Shown here: in pieces, positions 7,233-15,891 of the stretch
Numbering within the stretch: the first letter of the stretch is position 1
Layout of the letters: every line of letters begins with the position of its first letter
From: Caproicibacter sp047833665
GTDB taxonomy: Bacteria; Bacillota; Clostridia; Oscillospirales; Acutalibacteraceae
Assembly (NCBI GenBank): GCA_047833665.1
Contig: CP181261.1
Location: forward strand, 1,364,001 to 1,428,000
Reading direction: 5' to 3'
DNA length: 64,000 nt
The notes under the pieces: generated by a model
What the model was told of the DNA's origin: nothing
Databases searched by the model: none
The model's input: only the letters and a program-made list of their open reading frames with translations
Program-made: the position numbers and the translations under genes

Positions 7233-8150
7233 TTGGGAGCATATGCCATTAAAAGAACCGGTTATGCCTTACTGACTATTTTTTTCATTTCAATCATTAC
7301 TTTTACACTGATGAATTTGATACCGGGCGGTCCTTTTTTAAGTGAGAAGAATATCCCGGAGGAAACGGTTGCAGCTTTAAATGCGAAATATGGGTTGGAC
7401 AAGCCGCTGCCACAACAGTATTTAAATTACATGGGAAAATTGCTTACCGGCGACTTAGGGGAATCGCTAAAACAAAAGGGTCGGACAGCAAATGACATTA
7501 TTTTCTCTGCTTTTCCGGTGTCCGCTAAATTAGGCGGTATTTCTATTTTAATCGCCGTTATTTTCGGTGTCTTGATGGGCTCAATTTCGGCGTTAAAGCG
7601 CGGTCGCTTTACAGATCGTGCACTTATGGTCTTAGCAACACTCGGTATAGCGGTTCCAAGTTTCGTCACGGCGGCAGTATTGATGCTGATTTTTGGGGTT
7701 AAACTTAAATGGCTGCCGACTTTTGGTCTGCGCTCGTTCCAAGCTTATATTATGCCTTGCATTACGCTTGCCATTTATCCAATGTCCTATATAACGCGGC
7801 TGATGCGTTCCGGCATGCTTGATGCACTTGATCAGGATTATATTCGTACTGCAAAATCTAAAGGTGTTGGAAGGGCGATTCTGTTATATAAACATGCTCT
7901 TCGAAATGCAATTTTGCCGGTGATAACCTATCTTGGTCCCTTGTTGGCTTACACCGTTACAGGCAGCTTTGTGGTGGAAACTATCTTTAACATTCCCGGT
8001 CTTGGAAGGGAATTTATCCAGTGTATTACTGCGCGCGATTATCCATTGGTAATGAGTACGACCATTTTCCTAGCTGTTTTGATTGTTGTAATGAACCTAG
8101 TGGTTGACCTCTGCTACAAGCTGATCGATCCGCGCATCACATTGCACTAA
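7233..8150 (+). CDS. oppB: Oligopeptide ABC transporter permease OppB
   Basis: A 305-residue membrane subunit of the peptide importer. It has the usual first helix (RTGYALLTIFFISIITF), the segment NLIPGGPF, and the EAA-type loop DYIRTAKSKGVG that docks onto the ATPases, with six predicted membrane helices. I set the start at the TTG at 7233 because AAAGGGGG lies 8 nt upstream and the N-terminus then fits the family; an upstream in-frame GTG at 7206 has no ribosome site. First gene of oppB-C-D-F; the oppC start is 14 nt after its stop. Confidence 0.9.
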   Translation: MGAYAIKRTGYALLTIFFISIITFTLMNLIPGGPFLSEKNIPEETVAALNAKYGLDKPLPQQYLNYMGKLLTGDLGESLKQKGRTANDIIFSAFPVSAKLGGISILIAVIFGVLMGSISALKRGRFTDRALMVLATLGIAVPSFVTAAVLMLIFGVKLKWLPTFGLRSFQAYIMPCITLAIYPMSYITRLMRSGMLDALDQDYIRTAKSKGVGRAILLYKHALRNAILPVITYLGPLLAYTVTGSFVVETIFNIPGLGREFIQCITARDYPLVMSTTIFLAVLIVVMNLVVDLCYKLIDPRITLH

Positions 8151-8164
8151 GGGAGGATACGGAA

Positions 8165-9223
8165 ATGGAAGGAATCAAGAAACCGCTATCCCTTCAATTG
8201 AAAGCAGAAGATTTTCTGCCAGCTGATGAGTCCGAAAAGCAGCAGCTTGTCATCATGAGGGAGAGCACCACTTTTTGGAAAGATGCTATGAAACGGCTGT
8301 GCCATAATAAAGTGGCAATGTCGGCGTTTTTTGTAATTATTTTGATTATGATATTTGCATTTGTTCTGCCGCAATTTTATCCTTATTCCTACGATCAGCA
8401 AATCCGCGGAAGTGAATTTTTGCATCCGATGCAGTATTCTGAAGAAGAAATGGAAATCATAAATTCGGGCGGCAGTGTTTTTCCGCATATTCTTGGTACG
8501 GATATGCACGGACGTGACATGGCTATTCGGCTCATGATGGGGACGCGTGTATCTCTGTTGGTGGGAATCATTGCCAGCATACTGGTTCTTTTAATTGGAA
8601 CAATCTACGGTGCAATTGCCGGATACTTCGGCGGAATAGTCGATCTGGTCATGATGAGAATTGTAGATATTATCTATTCCATACCGGACATGCTGACGAT
8701 AATTTTGCTTCAGGTTACTTTGAAAACACCTCTTACAAATTTTTTCGATGCACATCCGGCCTTTTCTGGACTGCAAAGCTTAGGTGTTCCTATGATTAGT
8801 ATCTTTATCACATTCAGTTTATTATATTGGGTAGGAATGGCAAGAATAGTCCGCGGACAGATCATGGCACTCAAGGAGCAGGAATTTGTCACAGCAGCAC
8901 GCGCATTGGGCGCCTCTCACCGCAGAATTATCACAAAGCATTTGATTCCAAACTGTATTAGTGTGCTAATTGTTATGACTACACTGGAAATTCCGAGGGC
9001 AATTTTCACAGAAGCATTTTTAAGTTTCTTGGGACTTGGTGTTATGTCGCCAATGGCCAGCCTTGGATCTCTTGCTTCCGACGCGATTGGCGGACTTCAA
9101 TCTTACACCTATTTGCTCGTTGCACCGGCTGTCGCAATCAGTGTCGTCATTCTCTCCTTCAACCTGTTTGGCGATGGACTGCGGGATGCATTTGATCCGA
9201 AGATGAAGGAGAATGCAAAATGA
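8165..9223 (+). CDS. oppC: Oligopeptide ABC transporter permease OppC
   Basis: A 352-residue second permease subunit. It has the cytoplasmic N-terminal extension typical of OppC (about 50 residues before the first helix), the extracytoplasmic segment LGTDMHGRDM found in nearly all DppC/OppC proteins, and the ATPase-docking loop EFVTAARALGAS. A GGGAGGA ribosome site precedes the ATG. The stop overlaps the oppD start by 4 nt (ATGA), implying coupled translation. It pairs with OppB to form the channel. Confidence 0.93.
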   Translation: MEGIKKPLSLQLKAEDFLPADESEKQQLVIMRESTTFWKDAMKRLCHNKVAMSAFFVIILIMIFAFVLPQFYPYSYDQQIRGSEFLHPMQYSEEEMEIINSGGSVFPHILGTDMHGRDMAIRLMMGTRVSLLVGIIASILVLLIGTIYGAIAGYFGGIVDLVMMRIVDIIYSIPDMLTIILLQVTLKTPLTNFFDAHPAFSGLQSLGVPMISIFITFSLLYWVGMARIVRGQIMALKEQEFVTAARALGASHRRIITKHLIPNCISVLIVMTTLEIPRAIFTEAFLSFLGLGVMSPMASLGSLASDAIGGLQSYTYLLVAPAVAISVVILSFNLFGDGLRDAFDPKMKENAK

Positions 9224-10233
9224 AAAACAAACATCTGCTTGAAATAAACGATTTAAAAGTGTCCTTTTTTACACCAGCTGGTGAAGTCAAAGCGGTGAAT
9301 GGAGTATCCTATACGCTTGACTATGGAGAAGTTCTCGGTATTGTGGGGGAATCCGGAAGCGGCAAAAGTGTTTCTGCCTATACCCTAATGGGGCTTGTGG
9401 ATAAGCCGGGCAAAATTGTTGGCGGAACAGTTAATTTTAACGGACATCAAATAGAAAAACTTTCAGAAAAAGAATTTCGAAAAATACGCGGCAGCGAAGT
9501 TAGTATTATTTTCCAAGATCCAATGACATCATTGAATCCCGTTTACACCATCGGTAATCAACTGACTGAAATGCTGCGGCTTCATACAAATAAAAATCGT
9601 GAAGAACGCCGCCAACGAGCGATTGAACTGCTGAATTTGGTGGGTGTAAACGAGCCTGAAAAAAGGCTGAAACAGTATCCGCACGAATTTTCCGGCGGAA
9701 TGCGTCAGCGTGTTATGATTGCGATGGCGCTGGCTTGTGATCCGAAATTACTGATTGCGGACGAGCCGACTACTGCGCTTGATGTAACCATTCAAGCTCA
9801 GATTATGGAACTGATGGTGGAACTGAAAAAGAAAATCGGCATGTCTGTCATGCTGATTACCCACGATTTGGGTGTTGTTTCTGATGTATGCGACCGCATA
9901 GCGGTTATGTATGCAGGAAAAATTGTTGAAATTGGCACGGTTGACGATATTTTCTATCATCCAAAACATTGTTACACCGTTGGGTTGCTGCGTTCTATTC
10001 CTAAAATCAACCAGTCCAGCCATGAAAGGCTGGTACCTATTGAGGGGACTCCAGTTGATCTTTTGAATCCCCCGGCGGGCTGTCCATTTGCGCCAAGATG
10101 CGAATCTTGTATGAAAATCTGTTTGAAAAAAATGCCCGAGTTTACGCAGATTTCTCCAACGCATAAGAGCGCCTGCTGGTTAAATCAAAAGGAGCAGTTT
10201 GAAAAACAGGAAGGAGCCGCCAGCCATGAGTGA
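9220..10233 (+). CDS. oppD: Oligopeptide ABC transporter ATPase OppD
   Basis: A 337-residue ATPase. Walker A is GESGSGKS (about residue 43), the Q-loop region is IFQDPMTSLNP, the signature is FSGGMRQR, Walker B is LLIADEPTTALD, and the switch histidine is in LITHDLG. The C-terminal oligopeptide/dipeptide extension (GTPVDLLNPPAGCPFAPRC) is present, as in Opp/Dpp ATPases that carry a Cys cluster, here C-x(6)-C-type plus later Cys residues. It overlaps oppC by 4 nt and oppF by 8 nt. Confidence 0.95.
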   Translation: MKNKHLLEINDLKVSFFTPAGEVKAVNGVSYTLDYGEVLGIVGESGSGKSVSAYTLMGLVDKPGKIVGGTVNFNGHQIEKLSEKEFRKIRGSEVSIIFQDPMTSLNPVYTIGNQLTEMLRLHTNKNREERRQRAIELLNLVGVNEPEKRLKQYPHEFSGGMRQRVMIAMALACDPKLLIADEPTTALDVTIQAQIMELMVELKKKIGMSVMLITHDLGVVSDVCDRIAVMYAGKIVEIGTVDDIFYHPKHCYTVGLLRSIPKINQSSHERLVPIEGTPVDLLNPPAGCPFAPRCESCMKICLKKMPEFTQISPTHKSACWLNQKEQFEKQEGAASHE

Positions 10234-11212
10234 AAAATTATTGGAGGTTCAGCACCTCAAACAGTATTTTCCTGTTAAAACAGGCGCATTTAGCAAAGGC
10301 TATATTAAAGCAGTGGATGATGTTAGTTTTTACATCAATCGAGGTGAAACCTTTGGGCTAGTGGGGGAAAGCGGCTGCGGGAAAACCACAACCGGCCGTA
10401 CCATCCTTCGGCTTTATGAGCCTACCGGCGGCAAAATTATTTATAATGGCGTTGATGTTACGCATGTTGATTTTAAACCCTATCGTAAGAAAATGCAGAT
10501 TGTGTTTCAGGATCCATATGCTTCTCTCGATCCTCGAATGACTGTCGGAGACATTATTGGGGAAGCAATTGATATCCATGGGCTTGCTTCTTCCAAGGCT
10601 GAACGCAAGGAAAAAATTTTGTCCCTGCTAAAAAGAGTGGGACTTAACAGCGAGCATGCGAACCGCTATCCCCATGAATTTTCAGGCGGTCAGCGTCAAA
10701 GAATTGGTATTGCGCGTGCTCTTGCGGTCAATCCGGAATTTATTGTCTGTGACGAACCGATTTCTGCATTGGATGTGTCCATTCAAGCCCAAGTAATCAA
10801 TATGTTTGAAGACCTGCAAAAGGAACTGGGATTGACATATCTCTTTATCGCCCATGACCTTGCTGTCGTAAAACATATCAGCAATAGAATCGGTGTTATG
10901 TATTTGGGAAAAATGGTAGAGATGGCAGACAGCAATTCGCTGTATTATAAGCCTTTGCATCCATATACCCAGAGCCTTCTCTCTGCAATTCCAATTCCGG
11001 ACCCAAATGAAAGCCGGAAGAAAAAAAGAATTGTGCTGGAAGGTGATGTGCCAAGTCCGCTTCATCCGCCAACAGGCTGCCGCTTCCGGACAAGATGTCC
11101 TTATGCAGTGCCAAAATGTGCTGAAGCAGTCCCTGAAATGGCGGAATATGAACCGGGACATTTTGCAGCTTGCCATAGAATCCGCGAAATCAATCAGAAA
11201 AATGTGCATTAG
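10226..11212 (+). CDS. oppF: Oligopeptide ABC transporter ATPase OppF
   Basis: A 328-residue partner ATPase. Walker A is GESGCGKTT, the Q-loop is VFQDPYASLDPRM, the signature is FSGGQRQR, Walker B is FIVCDEPISALD and the switch is FIAHDLAV, ending with the oligopeptide-transporter C-terminal extension (PTGCRFRTRCPYA). The ATG at 10226 is chosen because AGGAAGGAG precedes it; an in-frame TTG 27 bp upstream does not. OppD and OppF form the heterodimeric motor. After it the operon is interrupted by an IS6-like element before oppA. Confidence 0.95.
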   Translation: MSEKLLEVQHLKQYFPVKTGAFSKGYIKAVDDVSFYINRGETFGLVGESGCGKTTTGRTILRLYEPTGGKIIYNGVDVTHVDFKPYRKKMQIVFQDPYASLDPRMTVGDIIGEAIDIHGLASSKAERKEKILSLLKRVGLNSEHANRYPHEFSGGQRQRIGIARALAVNPEFIVCDEPISALDVSIQAQVINMFEDLQKELGLTYLFIAHDLAVVKHISNRIGVMYLGKMVEMADSNSLYYKPLHPYTQSLLSAIPIPDPNESRKKKRIVLEGDVPSPLHPPTGCRFRTRCPYAVPKCAEAVPEMAEYEPGHFAACHRIREINQKNVH

Positions 11213-11395
11213 GACTTCATTGCAGAATTCAACGGTTTCATTTGTATGTGAAAACAAGTTTTCAGTTGCATTTAATTGAGTTTGTAGGTAACAACATTGC
11301 TAATTTGGTGTTGCCTGCAGGGCTTCATTGTGAAATCTTTGAATTCGTGCAATGGTCTTTAATATAAAATGCAAAATTTCCATCAAGAATTTTTT

Positions 11396-12584
11396 GGCTC
11401 TGTAAAGTAAACATGAAAGAATAGCGCTGAGGAACAAGGAATTTCATCAAGCGACAAGCAAAAGCCTGTATTTGCTTTTGGGTGGAAGTTGAAGGCCGGC
11501 AACTTGGGCCGGGGTAAGGCCGTCGAGTGCGGAATGGGGACGGACGAAATTGTAGAAGAAAAGGAAAAGCGAGATGAGGTTGTTGGCGGAATCGAAAGAA
11601 GCGAACCCTTGTTTAGTTTTGTACCAGGCTTTGAACTGCTTGTTAAAGCATTCGATCAGATTGTTGGTAATGTCGTCGCGGAAGCTCTGAACCCGGATAT
11701 GTCTGACGCCCAGGACGGCTTTCACCGGGACTTTGTAGGCGCTGTAACGGTCGGTGACAACGGCCCCGGGCTTGCCGAGATGCTTGACGGAATTCAGTAA
11801 GGAAAAAGCCTGAGGGCTGTCCCTGTGCCGGGACAGGTGAAATCCAAGGACGAAACGGGTCTCGCTGTCCACGATCAGCCAGAGGTAATACTTGACGCCG
11901 CGGATTTTCACGACGGTTTCATCCGCGTGCCACTCGTCGGAGTTAAAATTGAGCGTCGGGATCAGCTGGAGCGAAATGTTTTGAAACAAAGGTGCGAACT
12001 TCGTACACCAGTTGCTGATGGTAGTGTGAGAAACCCGGATATTCATAACGGCCCGCAGAATCAAGGCGATATTCCGGAAAGAGTTCTTTCCCATATAGAA
12101 CATCGACAGCGCCGTCAGAATGACATGCACAGGATAGTGCATTCGCTTGAAATCGGTTTTTCCCGACAACTTGGACATGGAAGGCGCTGAAATGGCTGCC
12201 GGCTTCGGGACGAAAATGGAATGGCCGCATTTCTTGTCGCAGCACTGGTAATTTGAGTAATACTTGTGGTCGTGGTGGAGGAACATGGCCTTTCCGCAGA
12301 CAGGGCAGGTCGGATAAGAACGAATATGCGGTCTGCCGAGCTTGCCGGTCGCAGGGTTATCCGGCGCAAATTGATACCCGCATACGCGGCAAAGATATTT
12401 CTGATTCCCATATTTATCTTTGCCATAACGATAAAAGTTTTGATGGTTGTTGCATTTCGGGCAGCAAATCTGGTATGATTTTGCCATGAGGACTCGTCTC
12501 CTTTCGGGAGTACAGTGTTTTGTGACAAAACCATTGTACCAGAAGGGCTGACGGGTCCTCAACTTTCATTTAACTTTACAATAC
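11396..12584 (-). mobile_element. IS6-like insertion sequence between oppF and oppA
   Basis: About 1.19 kb. The left end reads GGCTCTGTAAAGTAAACATG and the right end, on the other strand, GTATTGTAAAGTTAAATG, forming imperfect terminal inverted repeats. The flanks carry GAATTTTTT on both sides (11387-11395 and 12585-12593), a plausible 8-9 bp target duplication, although the AT-rich sequence makes it less certain. The family name is from the transposase. The outermost 5-6 bp of the right end differ from the left, so the exact end is approximate. Confidence 0.7.
11447..12487 (-). CDS. IS6-like DDE transposase with N-terminal zinc ribbons
   Basis: A 346-residue protein. The N-terminal part holds two Cys-rich ribbons (CPKCNN, CRVCGYQF and CPVCGKAMF with later Cys/His), probably for DNA binding. 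The catalytic part has the IS6-type motif WHADETVVKIRG (first Asp), then VVTDRYSAYK (second Asp) and NLIECFNKQFKAW (Glu). The gene has no frame break. The start is the ATG at 12487, as GGAG lies about 10 nt upstream; a longer frame reaches past this into the terminal repeat. IS6 relatives insert by replicative transposition with 8-bp duplications; this is family knowledge. Confidence 0.8.
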   Translation of the reverse strand: MAKSYQICCPKCNNHQNFYRYGKDKYGNQKYLCRVCGYQFAPDNPATGKLGRPHIRSYPTCPVCGKAMFLHHDHKYYSNYQCCDKKCGHSIFVPKPAAISAPSMSKLSGKTDFKRMHYPVHVILTALSMFYMGKNSFRNIALILRAVMNIRVSHTTISNWCTKFAPLFQNISLQLIPTLNFNSDEWHADETVVKIRGVKYYLWLIVDSETRFVLGFHLSRHRDSPQAFSLLNSVKHLGKPGAVVTDRYSAYKVPVKAVLGVRHIRVQSFRDDITNNLIECFNKQFKAWYKTKQGFASFDSANNLISLFLFFYNFVRPHSALDGLTPAQVAGLQLPPKSKYRLLLVA

Positions 12585-12610
12585 GAATTTTTTTAGTTGG
12601 AGGGAAAATT

Positions 12611-14272
12611 ATGAAAAAAAGATTTTTGGCTTCGGTGCTTGCCGCCCTCATGATTGCAACGGCATTCACCGGATGCGGCGATTCGTCATCTTCATCTCAG
12701 GAGGCAGGTTCTGAAGGTAATTCTGCTGCAGAAACCCAGCCGGTTTCTTTAACCGTACAGGTAGGAACGGAGCCGGACTCCATTGACCCTGCGTTGAATA
12801 CTTCAGTTGACGGCTTCATTTATATCGAGCATATGTTTGAAGGCCTGACAAAACTGGATCAAGACGGAAACATTGTCAACGGACAAGCTGAAGATATTCA
12901 AATCAGCGATGACGGTTTGACTTACACCGTTACGCTGCGCGACGATATTAAATGGTCCGATGGAGAACCTGTTACTGCACAGGATTTCGTCTATGGATGG
13001 CAGCGTGTGGTTGACCCAAAGACAGGTTCTGAGTACAGTTATATGTTGGATCCGGTTGTAAATGCTACGGATATTTACACCGGCAAAAACCCGGATGTGA
13101 CTAGTTTGGGTATTACCGCAAAAGATGATAAAACGCTCGAAATTAAACTGATTGCACCCTGTGCGTATTTCCTAGAGCTGCTCAGCCGTCCCATGTTTTA
13201 TCCAATGCGCAAAGATATTGTGGATGGAAACGATAAGTGGACACAGGATCCGTCAACCTATATTGGCAATGGTCCTTATCAAATGAAAGAATGGAATCAT
13301 AAAGAAAGTATTGTTGCCGAAAAGAGCGATACGTACTACAATAAGGACGAAGTAACAGTTGACAAGATTACATTCATGCTGATGGACGATGACTCTGCCA
13401 TTCAAGCAGCATACCAGAACGGTGAACTGCAGTTTGCGGATTCCTATCCTGTAGAGGAGCAGGACACTTGGGCTGCTACCGATGATTACCACAACATGGC
13501 ACAGCTAGGTACGTATTACATCGCATTCAACTGTGAGAAAGAGCCCTTTAATGATCCAAGAGTCCGCAAAGCGCTTACACTTGCAATTGACCGCAATTAT
13601 ATTGTAGAAAACATCACCAAAGCAGGACAAATTCCGGCGGATGCCTTTGTTTCCACCGGTGTCAGCGACGCGGACAGTTCCAAACAGTTCCGTGATGTGG
13701 GCGGTTCGTACTTCTCCACAGCAGAGGAAGATTATGAGAAAAATGTAGAAGAGGCCAAAAAACTTCTAGCAGAGGCCGGCTATCCAAACGGTGAAGGCTT
13801 CCCGACTTTTGAGTATTCCTATAACACAAGCTCCGGCCATAAGGCGATTGCGGAAGCACTTCAGAACATGTGGAAAGAAGAACTCGGCATCAATTGCACT
13901 TTGGCTTCGCAAGAGTGGGCTGTATTCATTGACAGCCGCCAAAAAGGCAACTATGAAGTTGCACGTGACGGCTGGCTGGCCGACTACAACGACCCGATTT
14001 CCTATCTGGACTTGTTCTTGACTGATTCCGAAAATAACGATCCTCACTGGTCCAATCAGGAATTTGATGATTTGATTATGCAGGCAAAATCCACCGGTGA
14101 TCAGGAAGTGCGTATGCAGGCTATGCATGACGCAGAAGATATTTTGATGGAAGAAATGCCTGCGTGCCCGATTTATTTCTACACTGATGTGTATCTCCAG
14201 AAGCCGAACATTTCCAATGTTGTTACCACACCGTTGGGTGATAAGCTCTTCACTTATGCAAAGGTGAGCTGA
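12611..14272 (+). CDS. oppA: Oligopeptide-binding lipoprotein OppA
   Basis: A 553-residue extracellular solute-binding protein (SBP family 5). The signal peptide MKKRFLASVLAALMIATAF is followed by the lipobox TGC, so the mature protein is anchored by its Cys in the membrane's outer leaflet. A Ser-rich linker leads to the binding domain with TEPDSIDPALNTS and YGWQRVVDP. Start is the ATG at 12611 with GGAGGG upstream; the open frame extends further back into the IS but has no start signal. It is cut off from oppBCDF by the IS6-like element and now depends on read-through or a new promoter. A terminator follows. Confidence 0.93.
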   Translation: MKKRFLASVLAALMIATAFTGCGDSSSSSQEAGSEGNSAAETQPVSLTVQVGTEPDSIDPALNTSVDGFIYIEHMFEGLTKLDQDGNIVNGQAEDIQISDDGLTYTVTLRDDIKWSDGEPVTAQDFVYGWQRVVDPKTGSEYSYMLDPVVNATDIYTGKNPDVTSLGITAKDDKTLEIKLIAPCAYFLELLSRPMFYPMRKDIVDGNDKWTQDPSTYIGNGPYQMKEWNHKESIVAEKSDTYYNKDEVTVDKITFMLMDDDSAIQAAYQNGELQFADSYPVEEQDTWAATDDYHNMAQLGTYYIAFNCEKEPFNDPRVRKALTLAIDRNYIVENITKAGQIPADAFVSTGVSDADSSKQFRDVGGSYFSTAEEDYEKNVEEAKKLLAEAGYPNGEGFPTFEYSYNTSSGHKAIAEALQNMWKEELGINCTLASQEWAVFIDSRQKGNYEVARDGWLADYNDPISYLDLFLTDSENNDPHWSNQEFDDLIMQAKSTGDQEVRMQAMHDAEDILMEEMPACPIYFYTDVYLQKPNISNVVTTPLGDKLFTYAKVS

Positions 14273-14299
14273 TTTATCAGAATCACGGTGCATTAAAAT

Positions 14300-14340
14300 C
14301 CCCGAATGATCCCATGGATCACTCGGGGGTTTCTTTTTCT
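14300..14340 (+). terminator. Intrinsic terminator after oppA
   Basis: CCCCGAATGATCC pairs with GGATCACTCGGGG (one mismatch), followed by a T-rich tail ending at the ISL3 insertion point. The 8-bp target duplication of ISL3 (CTTTTTCT) is part of this tail. Confidence 0.85.
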
Positions 14341-14402
14341 GGCTCTATAATAAATGTTGGGGTGTAACGAATAGAGCCTGAGAAAAAGAGTAAAAAAAAG
14401 TC

Positions 14403-14473
14403 GAGCATATTCGATGAAAAACCTTTAAAATGGAGATTACCACACCACCATTTGGGAGGTCATCGATATGCTC
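14403..14473 (+). promoter_or_regulatory. ISL3 leader hairpin hiding the transposase ribosome site and start
   Basis: GAGCATAT, CGATGA and CCT on the left pair with AGG, TCATCG and ATATGCTC on the right, 17 bp in all. The right arm covers GGGAGG (14454-14459) and the ATG (14468-14470), so RNA entering from outside would be folded and poorly translated. Confidence 0.65.
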
Positions 14474-15667
14474 TGTACTCATTCTATCGAAAAATTGCTT
14501 GGATTAAAAGGGGTAATCGTAAAAAATGTGAGGCAATTGCCTGATAAAACGGAAATTTTTATTGAGTTACCGAGAAAACCGCATGTTTGCCCCTGTTGTG
14601 GCCATCAAACCAGCTACGTTCATGATTACCGTTGTCAAACAGTAAAAGACATTCCCGCTTTTGGCAAACATACCTCCCTGATTCTACGAAAGCGCCGATA
14701 TCGCTGCCATTCTTGTGGAAAGCGTTTCTTTGAAGATAACTCGTTTTTGCCTAGATATCATCGCATGACAAACCGTTTAGCCTCATATATCATTTCAAAG
14801 CTTTCCGACGTGCGTTCTTTTACCAGTGTAGCACGTGAAGTAAATCTTTCGGTTGCAACTATTATCCGGATTTTTGATTGTATCAACTATGGTAAACCGC
14901 AGAAATTACCCGAAGTTGTATCGATTGATGAGTTTAAAGGCAATACAAGCGGCGAGAAATATCAGTGCATTCTGACCGATCCGGTCCGTCACCGAATCCT
15001 TGATATTCTTCCTGCTCGTTACAACCACAAACTGACAGAATATTTCGGCCAGCTTGACCGTTCTCAAACCAAACATTTTGTCAGCGATATGTGGAGTACA
15101 TACGCCGGTATTGCTCAAACATATTTTAAAGATTCCAATTATGTCATTGACAAATATCATTACATTCGCCAAGTATTTTGGGCCTTTGAAGCCGTTCGCA
15201 AGGAAGAACAGAAAAAATTCAGTAAAACCCGAAGAATTTATTTTAAACGCTCCCGAATCTTACTGAACAAGCGATATCAATTTCTCACTCCGGAGCAAAA
15301 GCAACAGGTCGATCTTATGCTCTATGCCAGTAACCGTCTGCTGACAGCCTACTCTCTGAAAGAACAGTTTTTCAAAGTCCTTGAATCTTCTGACAGCGTG
15401 TCCGCACGGACAGCGCTATCCCATTGGATTATGGCCGCACAAAACAGTGAACTTTCAAGATTTGTTGCTTGTGGAAATACCATGGTCCGCTGGTCAAAAG
15501 GTATTCTAAATTCGTTTGATTGTCCTTACACCAATGGTTTTACCGAAGGGGTTAACAACAAGATTAAGGTACTCAAACGCAATGCCTACGGTTATCGTAA
15601 TTTTCGTCGCTTCCGCAATCGTATTCTTCACATGTTCCATCATTCAACGAAAAATGGAGCAGCTTAA
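14468..15667 (+). CDS. ISL3-family transposase
   Basis: A 399-residue transposase with no frame break. An N-terminal zinc finger is visible as CPCCGHQ and CHSCGKRF, followed by a helix-turn-helix (SFTSVAREVNLSVATI). The DDE catalytic residues are seen in SIDEFKG, VSDMWSTY and GFTEGVNNKIK. GGGAGG precedes the ATG by 8 nt. Family members move by cut-and-paste, giving 8-bp duplications. Confidence 0.93.
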   Translation: MLCTHSIEKLLGLKGVIVKNVRQLPDKTEIFIELPRKPHVCPCCGHQTSYVHDYRCQTVKDIPAFGKHTSLILRKRRYRCHSCGKRFFEDNSFLPRYHRMTNRLASYIISKLSDVRSFTSVAREVNLSVATIIRIFDCINYGKPQKLPEVVSIDEFKGNTSGEKYQCILTDPVRHRILDILPARYNHKLTEYFGQLDRSQTKHFVSDMWSTYAGIAQTYFKDSNYVIDKYHYIRQVFWAFEAVRKEEQKKFSKTRRIYFKRSRILLNKRYQFLTPEQKQQVDLMLYASNRLLTAYSLKEQFFKVLESSDSVSARTALSHWIMAAQNSELSRFVACGNTMVRWSKGILNSFDCPYTNGFTEGVNNKIKVLKRNAYGYRNFRRFRNRILHMFHHSTKNGAA

Positions 15668-15815
15668 CGCCGCTCCATCCGGTGTTTCCATTTTGGGTTA
15701 CCCCAACTATTGACATAGAGCCCTTTTTCTACGAAGCACATATTATCCGAAATGGTCAATACCTATCTTTAACAGCCGTGACATCAGTATGAATCGATTT
15801 TGTAGTGTAGGTGTT

Positions 15816-15844
15816 TTGCAAGGATAAAACAGAAATGATATAAT
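15816..15844 (+). promoter_or_regulatory. Promoter of the pucR-like pseudogene
   Basis: TTGCAA (15816-15821), a 17-bp spacer and TATAAT (15839-15844), about 48 bp upstream of the TTG start. Confidence 0.6.
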
Positions 15845-15891
15845 GAGACCTAAAAATCGGGAATGGCATAGAATGAAAGGAAGGGCTTGGA

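Larger units (their letters stand above)
14341..15722 (+). mobile_element. Complete ISL3-family element with 8-bp target duplication
   Basis: 1382 bp. The ends GGCTCTATAATAAATGTTGG and (other strand) GGCTCTATGTCAATAGTTGG form imperfect inverted repeats. The flanking sequences 14333-14340 and 15723-15730 are identical (CTTTTTCT), the 8-bp duplication that is normal for the family. A perfect duplication and an unbroken transposase suggest a recent insertion. Confidence 0.93.

Noticed and set aside
11825..12245. Open frames opposite the IS6-like transposase
   Set aside because: No family motifs or ribosome sites; they are shadows of the GC-rich transposase gene.
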